From Acanthosoma haemorrhoidale (Eukaryota; Arthropoda; Insecta; Hemiptera; Acanthosomatidae): DNA of 64,000 nt. Shown here in pieces: positions 1 to 8,456 of the stretch. A program made the translations under genes and the position numbers. The DNA is taken from positions 87,545,333-87,609,332 of the forward strand of contig OV884013.1 in assembly GCA_930367205.1 (NCBI GenBank), given 5' to 3'. The first letter of the stretch is position 1; every line of letters begins with the position of its first letter. The notes below the pieces were generated by a model, which was not told the origin of the DNA, ran no database searches, and worked only from the letters and a program-made list of their open reading frames with translations.

Positions 1-35
1 TCACTAAAACTCCATTTACGGTCATCCACCCAGGA

Positions 36-473
36 TTGCCGACCTTCCGTCATTTCGCTAACCCAGACAGAACCTCCACACCTGACCTGCTCCTGACACA
101 ACAGCCACACCGGGTCACCGGATGCTCCGCCTTAGAGATCACCACCTCCAACCATCGGCCTGTTCTCTATGAACTAGAAGGCGACATGCCAGAGCCACCT
201 GCTTCTAGGTACAGGTACGATGAGGCCAAGTGGGACCTCTACAAGAATCTCATCAAGACCGAGTTGCCCACAATCACGCCCCTGAGACACACTTGGGACA
301 TAGATTACGCTATCTATCAGCTACAGGACGTCATCGATCGAGCTGCCGATGCATCGATTCCGAAATTTTCTCCGAAGCCCCCTTCTCTGAGAAAACCTCC
401 GGATCACATCCTACAACTGATTAGACAGCGTAATAACATCAAGAACATGGTGTTCTTGTGGAAGGTGGTTTAG
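36..473 (+). pseudogene. LINE A endonuclease C-terminal end and linker (broken)
   Basis: This frame carries the last part of an exonuclease-endonuclease-phosphatase type domain: a PDLLLT segment followed by a NHRPVLYEL segment, matching the usual SDHRPV end of LINE endonucleases, and then the linker leading to the RT (PPDHILQLIRQRNN). The frame is lost near position 460-470, where homology to LINE B1 (NNWKNNWYRTRNRQAKK) continues in another frame; this is a frameshift. The true start of the protein lies before the window. Confidence 0.75.
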
Positions 474-906
474 GACCAAAAACAGGGACTTAAAACCGGT
501 TTTAAATGCTCTCACAAACCAAGTTAAGTCCCTGATGGCCCAGTGGAAAAATTCGATTTGGGAAGATCGCCTCACCAGTCTCCACGGTGACCACAAGCAA
601 CTGTGGAAGCTTGTGAAGACCTGCAGGTCCAAAAAGAACGGTGTAAGGCTGGCCGTGAACGGGCAGTTCATTCCCACGACCGAACAAGCGGACATCTTGG
701 CGGCCCATTATGAGGAAGTCAGTCGTGGCCAGGGACAGCCAATAGGAGCCCTCGACCTCCCCTCCCCCACCCTCCCCACCACTAGCGAAATCGACACCTC
801 ACACCGGCAATGCGCTGAAGAACGACCGGCAAGAAGGCCCCAGGTCAGGATTCCATCCAGAACATCCTACTCAAGCAGCTGCCGAGGAAAGGAATCTCAT
901 TCATAA
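472..906 (+). pseudogene. LINE A linker and RT N-terminal part (frameshifted)
   Basis: This is a continuation of the LINE A protein after the first frameshift. From about 472 the frame reads RTKNRDLKP, then SLMAQWKNSIWEDRL and LHGDHKQLWKLVK, which align with RGLMRNWKTATWHERL and LHGDFRKFWKLLK in LINE B1. Near 800-830 homology moves to another frame: the APGQDSIQNILLKQLPRKG stretch, equivalent to APGGDGIQTVLLKQLPRRG in B1, is read in the frame of the next block. Two indels in under 500 bp show that the copy is dead. Confidence 0.7.
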
Positions 907-911
907 CGAAC

Positions 912-2363
912 GTGTTGAACTCCTGCTTCAGGCTGCACTATTTCCCCCAGAACTGGAAGCACGCTGTAGTGGTCCCCCTTCTGAAACCAGCGAAAAGCGG
1001 TTATGAGCCATCTCATTACCGTCCTATCAGCCTGCTGACTCAACTCTCGAAGCTGTTAGAGAGAATCATCCACGTACATCTCTCCGGGCACTGCGAGTCA
1101 CAAGAAGTCATCCCACCAGAGCAGACTAGTTTCGGCACAGGCTTAAGCGCGAACAACAACCTGGTGAGATTGCAACACCACGTCGCATCGAACGTCCGGA
1201 GCAACAGAGCTACTGCTATGATTTCTCTGTACTGTTCGAAAGCTTTCGACTCTGTGGACCACTACATCCTACTCCAACGACTGAGGGAATACGAATTCTC
1301 GGATCAGCTGCAGAACCTGATAAGATCCTACCTTACTGGCAGAACTTTTTCGGTTCGTATAGGCACTACGTCTACGACCCGAAGAGACTACACTGCCGGT
1401 GTCCCCCAAGGGTCGGTGCTAGGCCCCCTGTTGTTCAACATTTACACCGCCCACATCGTAGGAGCCTCGTACCCTAACTGCGAGGTATCCGCGTATTCAG
1501 ACGATATAGGTGTTTACAGCACTAGCATCAATCCCTCCAGAGCCCTGAAATTCGCTGAGAGCGCTAGTCAACGGATCCCCGAGAAACTCGATGCCGTCCA
1601 CATTCAAGTCAACCCGGCCAAGACGCAAGGAATTATATTCAGTTACAAATCCGGAAAAAAGAAGCTCCCGAAATCCTTCGTCTTAGATGGCAAAGAGTGC
1701 CCTGTAAGCAACAAGCTGTGCTATCTCGGGATTACCCTCGGTAGGAACTTGTCGTTCACAACGGATCTCGGTAAGAAATTAAAGAGTGTTAGGAAGAAAT
1801 TCTTCAGCCTCGGACTCCTACTTCACAGCCTGGCTTTATCGGTACGCCTCAAGCTGCTGATATACCAGAGCGTCCTAAGACCTGCTCTGATGTATGGGAC
1901 CCCTCTCTTCAAGTATCTGACTCCTAACACTCTCCAAACGCTCCAGCAATTTCAGAACAGAGTTCTCCACACCTCCCTCAAACATACCCCGTTCGACCGA
2001 ATGAAGGCTGACGAGATGGATAAAAAAATTGAAGTGCTCACCATTCAAGATTTTATCAAGAGAAGGCGCATCAAATTTTTTGACTCACTCAGACATAGCC
2101 ACAACCCACTATTCTCCGACTTTCAACCACCACCAATGCCCGTCAGATGGAAGCACTGCTGGACCGCCGAAGCCTGGAGGATGATTGACGTCATCGACCC
2201 GATGACTGAACGAACTTTACCCAGCCGAGAGATCGAGGCCGATCTCCCGGCCGACTCAACCGAAGCCACAATGACCCCATCTACAATTCAAGCAGGGTTG
2301 ACCTTCCGGCCGAGAGGCTGGCTCATTTCAGGCCGGGGTGGGCGCCAGGCTTCACCTGGCTGA
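912..2363 (+). CDS. LINE A reverse transcriptase, long open segment
   Basis: This is an open stretch of 483 codons with RT core motifs in order: YRPISLL near residue 36, a degenerate FGTG block, CSKAFDSVDH (usually D-x-x-x-AFD), GVPQGSVLGPLLFNIYT, AYSDDIGVY as the catalytic box, NPAKTQGIIFS, CYLGITLG, and the post-RT RPALMYG and RRRIKFFDSL blocks. The first Asp of motif A (DCTQAFD in LINE B1) is Cys-Ser here, and motif C is YSDD rather than the FADD of B1. Loss of the motif A aspartate should abolish catalysis. The annotated ATG is not a true start, because homology extends upstream in the same frame. Confidence 0.85.
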   Translation: MLNSCFRLHYFPQNWKHAVVVPLLKPAKSGYEPSHYRPISLLTQLSKLLERIIHVHLSGHCESQEVIPPEQTSFGTGLSANNNLVRLQHHVASNVRSNRATAMISLYCSKAFDSVDHYILLQRLREYEFSDQLQNLIRSYLTGRTFSVRIGTTSTTRRDYTAGVPQGSVLGPLLFNIYTAHIVGASYPNCEVSAYSDDIGVYSTSINPSRALKFAESASQRIPEKLDAVHIQVNPAKTQGIIFSYKSGKKKLPKSFVLDGKECPVSNKLCYLGITLGRNLSFTTDLGKKLKSVRKKFFSLGLLLHSLALSVRLKLLIYQSVLRPALMYGTPLFKYLTPNTLQTLQQFQNRVLHTSLKHTPFDRMKADEMDKKIEVLTIQDFIKRRRIKFFDSLRHSHNPLFSDFQPPPMPVRWKHCWTAEAWRMIDVIDPMTERTLPSREIEADLPADSTEATMTPSTIQAGLTFRPRGWLISGRGGRQASPG

Positions 2364-2639
2364 CTACAATCCATTGCCTAGGTACCCCTAGGCTCAACCC
2401 TTGGTAGACTCTCACTACCTTCCTGATTCCATCCGCCTTTTTAGGCATTTTACACCCTATATCCTTCTCATACATCCTTTAAATGGGGGACTCCCCTTAG
2501 TGAAAGGCACTCATCAGCCCTAAATAATTTTCCTTTATCTTCCCACATCCTATGTTTTATAAGCTTGAGAGCTGAGAAAAAAAAAAAAAATATATTTTGT
2601 TTTGGTCCCTTCTTTTTTTCTTCTGTTTTATTTGAGGTG

Positions 2640-3190
2640 TTTATTCATCTATTCCAAGATTCCAGTAACAGTAAAGTAACCTTCGGAAAGTGTCAACAGT
2701 TAATAAAAGAGTAACACTCTTAACTAAAACATCTTCTCCACTAGTTCTTTCTTTTAAATTTAAAATATTTAACATTTCTTCTGTGTAATGAATCATTCAC
2801 GCCGCAATAAATATCTCAAGTTGAGATGTGTGTGAGATACCTGTACTTTCATCAAGTGCCAAAGAATATGCATTGAATTAGCTAATTTTATATTAAAAAG
2901 CTACTACTATTTCAGCTAAAATGCCAACAATGCGATGACATATACTTTGGCATACTACTATAGACTAATACTTGAAAATAGTTTGCTTTTATTACTGCTT
3001 CCACGCCTTTTATCAGCCGTTCACCAGTTCACCATCCGAAAATGGTTTCATTTTGGCAACAGAAAAACTTTCTATAACAATGAAAGATGGTTGTTGTAAT
3101 GATGAATTAAATATCGTTTGCTGAGCTTTCAGATGAGATTTAAGCGCAGTTAACTTAAAACTTTTTATTTTAAAAAAATCGCAAATAAAT
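2640..3190 (-). pseudogene. hAT-type transposase relic (SCAND3/GTF2IRD2-like)
   Basis: Read on the minus strand from about 3190 down, short frame-broken blocks line up with the domesticated-hAT-like proteins known as GTF2I-repeat-domain or SCAND3-like: LTALKSHLKAQQTIF, ESFSVAKMKPFSDGELV, then SLALDESTGISHTSQLEIFI near 2820-2880, followed by EEMLNILNLKERTSGEDVL. The family hallmarks KPFsDGE and SLALDESTD are both recognisable. Stops and frame changes lie between blocks. No terminal inverted repeats or 8-bp target duplication were found. Assignment rests on motif memory, not on a search. Confidence 0.65.
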
Positions 3191-3562
3191 GCTAGTGAGA
3201 AAATATTATAATGTTACACAGAGTAACAAAATTTACTTTTTCAAGTAAATTTAGTATTCTTGATATCATTCTATTCTCGCACACTACTAAGAGAAAGAAA
3301 TGTGTAGATTGGTTCTTTATTTCATAACTGCATTCTTATTACTGATGAACGTTATCGATGGCTGCCTAACGAAACCGATTTTTTCAGTAACATTTAGCGT
3401 TCGTGGATATCAAATATAGAACTGTAGTTCGTTGTCGCACTTGTGTCTTATCACAATACATGCAAGACACATGATAATATTCATTTATTTAATATTTTTT
3501 GTATAAGTACAACGAGAAACAAAAGTTTCAATAGAAATTTGAAAGCGTTGGGCCTCGTGTTG

Positions 3563-3591
3563 CCCAGGCCTGGGTTCAACCTAGGCCTGGG
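3563..3591. repeat. short GC-rich palindrome
   Basis: CCCAGGCCTGGGTT is followed two bases later by a near-perfect inverse copy ending CCTAGGCCTGGG. Each half is itself a palindrome around AGGCCT. It sits just outside the low-coordinate end of the deleted Merlin copy, in otherwise AT-rich DNA. Function unknown. Confidence 0.5.
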
Positions 3592-3617
3592 GGAGGCTAT
3601 GGTGCAAATATTTTTTA

Positions 3618-3860
3618 CTACAAAAGAATCCCCGGGTCTTTTTGGCAATAGCCCTGATTGTTTTTTAATCATTTCTCTAGTCTATTACCTTTAAATGAAA
3701 GGTTCGGGGAAAGTGTTTAGTAAAATCGTTGTGTATGACTACCTATGGTGGGATCTACGAAATTTTGTTAATGATTCACAGTATGTTCCTTTTCTCAATC
3801 CAAAGGTTTCTTTGCAGTCTCTCTCGTTACATCTCCATCTACCCTTCTCTAATTATTTTT
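3618..3860 (-). mobile_element. Merlin element, internally deleted copy
   Basis: On the minus strand, 3855-3790 encodes WRCNERDCKETFGLRKG, the N-terminal zinc-ribbon-like segment of a Merlin/ISXO2-type transposase. It is joined almost directly to CESLTKF, and in another frame to the segment whose full form in the 8.5-9.5 kb copy reads CTVNHSQHFVDPTTDSHTQR. The whole catalytic middle (about 450 bp in the other copy) is missing. The low-coordinate end at about 3618-3650 resembles the terminal inverted repeat of the larger copy (GGGTCTTTTTGG-AATAG). The high-coordinate end is not clear. Confidence 0.7.
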
Positions 3861-3864
3861 ATCG

Positions 3865-4197
3865 TTAACTGTTTATTGAAACTAAATAAATAATAGTAGT
3901 CAACATTAACATTGATAAAAAAAAATCGTTCCAATTTTGGTACCACCCCCGGGTATAATATGTACGTGTGTGTGTGTAGTACATTACATATATATACTCT
4001 GTGGAGTACAGTAACTATATATATTTAATTCTAATAGACATAATAAAAATAAATAATTACTTCTATCACATAAATCAATAATAACTTAATATGGAGATAG
4101 GTTCGGGGTTGGTTCTTCTGTAGTTGTCCTCTTCTCGTAATTGTGTAACTACAATGTTTTTACTTATTGTGTTGATATTCCAATGCTTCAATTCAAT
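3865..4197. other. AT-rich spacer with a short GT microsatellite
   Basis: This is the spacer between the deleted Merlin copy and LINE B1. It holds a GT run near 3966-3978, short TA repeats and a CCCCCGGG cluster near 3947. No coding signal. Confidence 0.5.
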
Positions 4198-5962
4198 TCA
4201 AGACCATATTCTTCGACTTATTGCATTACGCAATAATTGGAAAAATAATTGGTATAGAACAAGGAATCGTCAGGCCAAGAAAGTTGTAAACTCTCTTACA
4301 ACACAAATTCGTGGCTTGATGAGGAATTGGAAGACGGCAACGTGGCACGAACGGCTACATGGCTTACATGGCGATTTCCGTAAGTTTTGGAAGCTCCTAA
4401 AGACTACTACCAAGAAGGACTCAGGTGTCCGTCTTCATGACGGAGACACCCTGTACACATCGGAAGAACAGGCTAAAATATTGGCCGACCACTATACCGC
4501 AGACAACACCGCTAGGACAGGTAACTACCACGAACCTCAGCAGCTGAGGACAGGTCAGAACTATATGTTTGTCTCCCCGAAGCAGCTTAAGGCGATTCTT
4601 CGCCGGTGTCAGGGAAACCGAGCACCAGGGGGCGACGGGATACAAACGGTATTGCTGAAACAGCTGCCGAGGAGAGGGATTTCCCAACTTGTTAACCTGT
4701 ACAATTCATGTATCAGGTTGCGATACTTCCCGACAGCGTGGAAACAAGCTATCTTGTTCCCGCTGCGCAAGCCCACAAAGAGAGGCGACCACCCAGCCCA
4801 CTATCGCCCGATCAGTCTTCTCCCTCACATGGGGAAGATTCTCGAAAAGATAATACTAAACTACCTGAAGGGGTTCTGTTCGGAAAATGCTATCATTCCG
4901 TATGAGCAGACAGGTTTTCAGGCTCATCTGAGTACAGAACATCCACTCGTGAAGGTACAAACGGAAGCCACCCTTGGTATCAACAAGAATACAGCAACTG
5001 CTATGATCTCGTTGGACTGCACACAGGCTTTCGACTCAGTGTCCCACGGGATGCTGTGCCGACAGCTTTGTGACTGGGAATGCCCAGAGCAGCTATATAC
5101 CATGTTGGTTTCGTTCTTGAAGAACAGATCGGTGAGGGTACGGGTGGGTGATTGCCTCTCTAACCCATTCCCTCTGACTTGTGGAGTTCCTCAAGGAGCG
5201 GTTCTATCTCCGGTTCTTTTCAGTATGTACACATCTGAAATTGTTGGGACAAACTATCAGAAAGCTACTGTAATCGCTTTCGCCGACGACATTGCGGTTT
5301 ACAGCAGCAGCATGAGTGCACAAAGAGCTCTTACACACGCCGAGTCAGTTTGTAACGTTATCAGTGACAGACTGGGCATGTTAAACATCAGCGTAAACGC
5401 CGGGAAGACCGACTGCGTAATCTTCTCCCTCCAAAAGGGGAAAAAATCCTTGCCAAAATCGTATAGCGTGGGAGGGCAAGAGAGCTCACCAGCTTTCTCA
5501 ATGCACTATTTGGGTATAAAAATGGATAGGCATCTCCATTTCTCTACTCATTTTAGTAATAAAATAGAAAAAGTACGACAAAGGTCTTACCGGCTATCGC
5601 ACTTGCTAACTTCACCTAACCTGTCGCTTCGTCTTAAATTGATGATATATAAATGTGTCCTCCGGCCAGCTCTGCTGTACGGTGCCCCACTATTTACTCA
5701 CTTGACTGACAATACAGCCAAATGTCTCCAACACTTCCAGAATAGAATCATGCGAAAAGTGGTCCGACACACCTCTTTCGAGAGGTTGAAGAACGCTGAC
5801 CTGCACCCGTTGCTTGGTGTGCCGTCGGTGGGTGAGTTCATCCGCCGGAGACACATTAAGTTTTTTGACTCGTTGCAGCACCTGACAAATCCAGTGTTTA
5901 ACACTATGACCCCGCCACCCCTCCCGCATCGATGGCAACAGACTGTCGGGGAAAAATTATGA
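4124..5962 (+). CDS. LINE B1 reverse transcriptase (open frame)
   Basis: This 612-codon frame contains an intact-looking LINE RT. In order: linker, APGGDGIQTVLLKQLP, YRPISLLPHMGKILEKI, TGFQAHLST, motif A ISLDCTQAFDSV, GVPQGAVLSPVLFSMYT, catalytic AFADDIAVYSS, ISVNAGKTDCVIFS, YLGIKMDRHLHF, then the post-RT blocks RPALLYGAPLFTHLT and IRRRHIKFFDSLQHL. The first 25 or so codons (4124-4197) are host flank read in frame, not LINE protein. All three catalytic aspartates are present, but the copy lacks its endonuclease, so it is not autonomous. It is the best-preserved LINE protein in the window. Confidence 0.88.
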   Translation: MSSSRNCVTTMFLLIVLIFQCFNSIQDHILRLIALRNNWKNNWYRTRNRQAKKVVNSLTTQIRGLMRNWKTATWHERLHGLHGDFRKFWKLLKTTTKKDSGVRLHDGDTLYTSEEQAKILADHYTADNTARTGNYHEPQQLRTGQNYMFVSPKQLKAILRRCQGNRAPGGDGIQTVLLKQLPRRGISQLVNLYNSCIRLRYFPTAWKQAILFPLRKPTKRGDHPAHYRPISLLPHMGKILEKIILNYLKGFCSENAIIPYEQTGFQAHLSTEHPLVKVQTEATLGINKNTATAMISLDCTQAFDSVSHGMLCRQLCDWECPEQLYTMLVSFLKNRSVRVRVGDCLSNPFPLTCGVPQGAVLSPVLFSMYTSEIVGTNYQKATVIAFADDIAVYSSSMSAQRALTHAESVCNVISDRLGMLNISVNAGKTDCVIFSLQKGKKSLPKSYSVGGQESSPAFSMHYLGIKMDRHLHFSTHFSNKIEKVRQRSYRLSHLLTSPNLSLRLKLMIYKCVLRPALLYGAPLFTHLTDNTAKCLQHFQNRIMRKVVRHTSFERLKNADLHPLLGVPSVGEFIRRRHIKFFDSLQHLTNPVFNTMTPPPLPHRWQQTVGEKL

Positions 5963-6207
5963 TAAGAATTAGTATGTAAGTTAGTTTTAAGGTTGATCAA
6001 AAAGGTGAGCCCCATCACCTTATTAGTCAGTTTCGTCAAGTCACGTATAATTTATGTCATTATACTTGTTTATACATTATATAATTTCTATAAAATAACA
6101 AAACCTGTATATAATGTAGTGATGCTACAGGAAATACAAAATAATTTGTAAATAGATTCGCCTGAGGATCTATAATTATATATAATTATCTGTAAATTTA
6201 AAGGGGC

Positions 6208-6238
<31 letters not shown>
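4198..6238 (+). mobile_element. LINE B1: jockey-like LINE, 5'-truncated, A tail
   Basis: This copy begins at about 4198, where homology to LINE A starts at the block QDHILRLIALRNNW, so endonuclease and upstream parts are missing: the usual 5' truncation of LINEs. It contains an uninterrupted RT frame to 5962, a 3' UTR with a hairpin at 6002-6021, and a run of 27 A at 6212-6238. The next LINE copy starts immediately after the A run. No clear target-site duplication was seen, partly because both flanks are LINE or low-complexity DNA. Confidence 0.88.
6002..6021 (+). repeat. LINE 3' UTR hairpin
   Basis: AAGGTGAGCCCCATCACCTT forms a perfect 7-bp stem (AAGGTGA with TCACCTT) and a 6-nt loop GCCCCA. 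It lies 40 bp after the RT stop and 190 bp before the A tail. Equivalent sequences occur at 15970-15987, 23841-23860 (minus) and 38536-38554 (minus), each at a similar distance before an A run. Confidence 0.75.
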
Positions 6239-6264
6239 TGCTTCAATGTATGTCCAAATGTACA

Positions 6265-7500
6265 AGTCATGTATCAGGTTGCGATACTTCCTGACAGCGT
6301 GGAAGCAAGCTTGTTTGCGGGTTCCCCCCGCTGCGGAAGACCACAAAGAGAGGCGACCACCCAGCCCACTATCACCCTATCAGTCTCCTCCCTCACATGG
6401 GGAAGACATGGGGTATTCTCGAAAAGATAATACTGAAGTGCCTGAAGGAGTTCTGTTCGGAAAATGCTATCATTCCGTACGAGGAGACAGGTTTTCAGGC
6501 TCATATTAGTACAGAACATTATCATCCGCTTGTGAAGGTACAGACGGAATCCACCCTTGGTATCAACTAGAACACAGCAAATGTTATGATCTCGTTGGAC
6601 TGCACACAGGCTTTCGACTCAGTGTCCCACGGGATACTGTGCAGACAGCTTTGCGACTGGGAATGCCCAGAGCAGCTATACACCATGATGGTTTCCTTCT
6701 TGAAGGGTACGGGTGGGTCATTGTCTCTCCAGCCCATTCCCTCTGACTTGTGGAGTTTCTCAAGGAGCGGTTATGTCTCCGGTTCAGTATGAAGACATCT
6801 TAAATTGTTGGGACAAACTATAACAAAGCTACGGTAGTCGCTTTCTCCGAAGACATTGTGGTTTGCAGCAGCAGCATGAGTGCACAAAGGACTCTTACAC
6901 AGACCAAGTCAGTTTGTAATATAATCAGTGACAGACCGGGCATGTTAAACATCAGTGTAAACGCCGGGAAGACCGCCTGCGTAATCTTCTCCCTCCAAAA
7001 GGGGACAAAAGCCTTGCCAAACTCATATACTATAGGAGGGCAAGAAAACTCACCAGCTTTCTCAATGTGCTTTCTGGGTATAAAAATGGATAGGCATCTC
7101 CATTTCTCTACTCATTTTAGTAATAAAATAGAAAAAGTACGACACAGGTCTTACCGGCTTTCGCACTTGCTAACGTCACCCAACCTGTCGCTTCATCTCA
7201 AACTGATGATCTATAAACGTGTCCTCCGGCCAGCTCTGCTGTACGGTGCCCCGCTATTTACCCACTTGACTGACAATACAGCCAAATGTCTCCAACATTT
7301 CCAGAATAAGATCATGTGAAAAGTGGTCCGACATACCTCTTTTGAGAGGTTAAAGAACTCTGACCTGCACCCGTTGCTTATTATGCCTTCGGTGGTTGAG
7401 TTCATCCGCCGGAGACACATCAAGTTTTTTGACTCGTGGCAGCACCTAACTATTCCCGTGTTTAACACTGTGACCCTACCACCCTTCCCACATTCCTTAA
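6265..7500 (+). pseudogene. LINE B2 reverse transcriptase, broken
   Basis: Blocks match B1 in different frames: MISLDCTQAFDSVSHGILC at 6586, then a loss of the GVPQGAV box by small deletions near 6700-6790, a corrupted catalytic box near 6840-6860 (a FADD-to-FSED type change), then a long good block 6858-7319 (MLNISVNAGKTACVIFSLQK, LHFSTHFSNKIEKVRHRSY, RPALLYGAPLFTHLT). A stop at 7317 is followed by VVRHTSFERLKN. It has no function as a gene. Confidence 0.8.
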
Positions 7501-7566
7501 TTCCTTCACCCAACCTTCAAAGAGGCCCTCCTAATAAAAGGATCCGTTCACCCCAAATAAATTTTA

Positions 7567-7627
7567 CTTTATTTTTCCCTTATCCTATATTTTTAAACTT
7601 TGAGACCTGAGAAAAACAAACAAACAA
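7567..7627 (+). repeat. LINE A-type 3' terminal segment inside LINE B2
   Basis: TTTATTTTTCCCTTATCCTA, then a TTTGAGACCTGAG block and an A-rich stretch with CAAA repeats match the end of LINE A (2533-2590) and the tail at 31229-31285. It then runs into the B-type tail, giving a chimeric 3' end. Confidence 0.65.
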
Positions 7628-7749
7628 AACCTGTATATAGTGTAGCGACGCTGCAGGAAATACTAAAATAAATTGTAAATAGGTTCACCTGAGGATCTAT
7701 AATTGTATATTATCTGTGAATTTAAAGGGCCTAGGAAAAAAAAAAAAAA

Positions 7750-8456
7750 TGCTGATTGCACGATTTGCGATTAGGTATTTCGATTCATATTGATCAGCAT
7801 AGTATAAAACGAAAATGTGTTTACTTGCTTTTTAATAATTTTGACTTTGTAATTAGGTATGTCTTAGTGGGGTGTGTCTTGTCTTAGAGGTACTTTGGCT
7901 GGTATGGGACGTGTCATCCTCAGGCCGTATCGAAACTAGGTGGTGATATCGATACAGATCGAGGAGCTGGCAGAGAAAGCTTAGCATGGGAAAAGAAGAA
8001 AACTTTAAGGGGAAGACAAGAGAAGCTTGAGGGAAAAAAAGATCTAAGAACAGTTCTATCGCAGGAGAATGGAGTGACCCAGACGAAAGTAGTTGTCGCA
8101 GGGTAGAGTGTTATAGTTTAAGGTTTATACGATAAGGCAACCATCTTACATAGTTTTTACCACAATACTCTATCATGTGAGGCACCATTGTCTGAGTTGC
8201 TCCAATCTTTTGTTTACAGCCTCTCTTAGATTCTTTGCCCTCAGGTTTCTCTTGACTTACCTCACTGTTTTCTTCCTTTGGCGTTTGTTTTTACTAGGCA
8301 CTTTCTGCATTTTTCGATCAGTGTGATATTGGCATCTAGCTTTGAAGCGATTTAAGGACGGCATGGGTTCATCTCAGCGACATTATTTTCAACACATGAC
8401 ACACATGAGTATTTTTTAGCTCTGATCTTTATTTTTATTCTCATAGCAATAAAGGG
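7750..8456. other. non-coding spacer, nothing recognised
   Basis: No coding frame or repeat was recognised. A purine-rich stretch lies at 7970-8090. The LINE B2 A tail is the left border and the Merlin inverted repeat the right border. Confidence 0.5.

Larger units (their letters stand above)
1..2590 (+). mobile_element. LINE A: jockey-like non-LTR retrotransposon, 5' end outside window
   Basis: The window opens inside the endonuclease region of a non-LTR retrotransposon. It runs through the endonuclease end, the linker, the reverse transcriptase and the post-RT region, then a 3' UTR of about 210 bp ending in an A run at 2577-2590 preceded by GAGCTGAG. The order of domains and the RT motifs (YRPISLL, GVPQGSVLGPLL, YSDD, YLGI, RPALMYG) fit the jockey superfamily. 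At least two frameshifts (near 470 and near 800-830) separate the coding blocks, so this copy is inactive. The protein is clearly related to, but diverged from, LINE B1 at 4198-6238. Confidence 0.9.
6239..7749 (+). mobile_element. LINE B2: decayed second copy of LINE B with mosaic tail
   Basis: From about 6265 the sequence is a diverged copy of LINE B1 starting at the equivalent of 4709 (SCIRLRYFPTAWKQ). It keeps RT motifs but has several indels and stops, and ends in an A run at 7736-7749. The last 120 bp before the A run (about 7630-7735) match 6100-6211 of B1. Between RT and that tail lies a LINE A-like 3' segment. It abuts the A tail of B1 directly. Confidence 0.85.
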
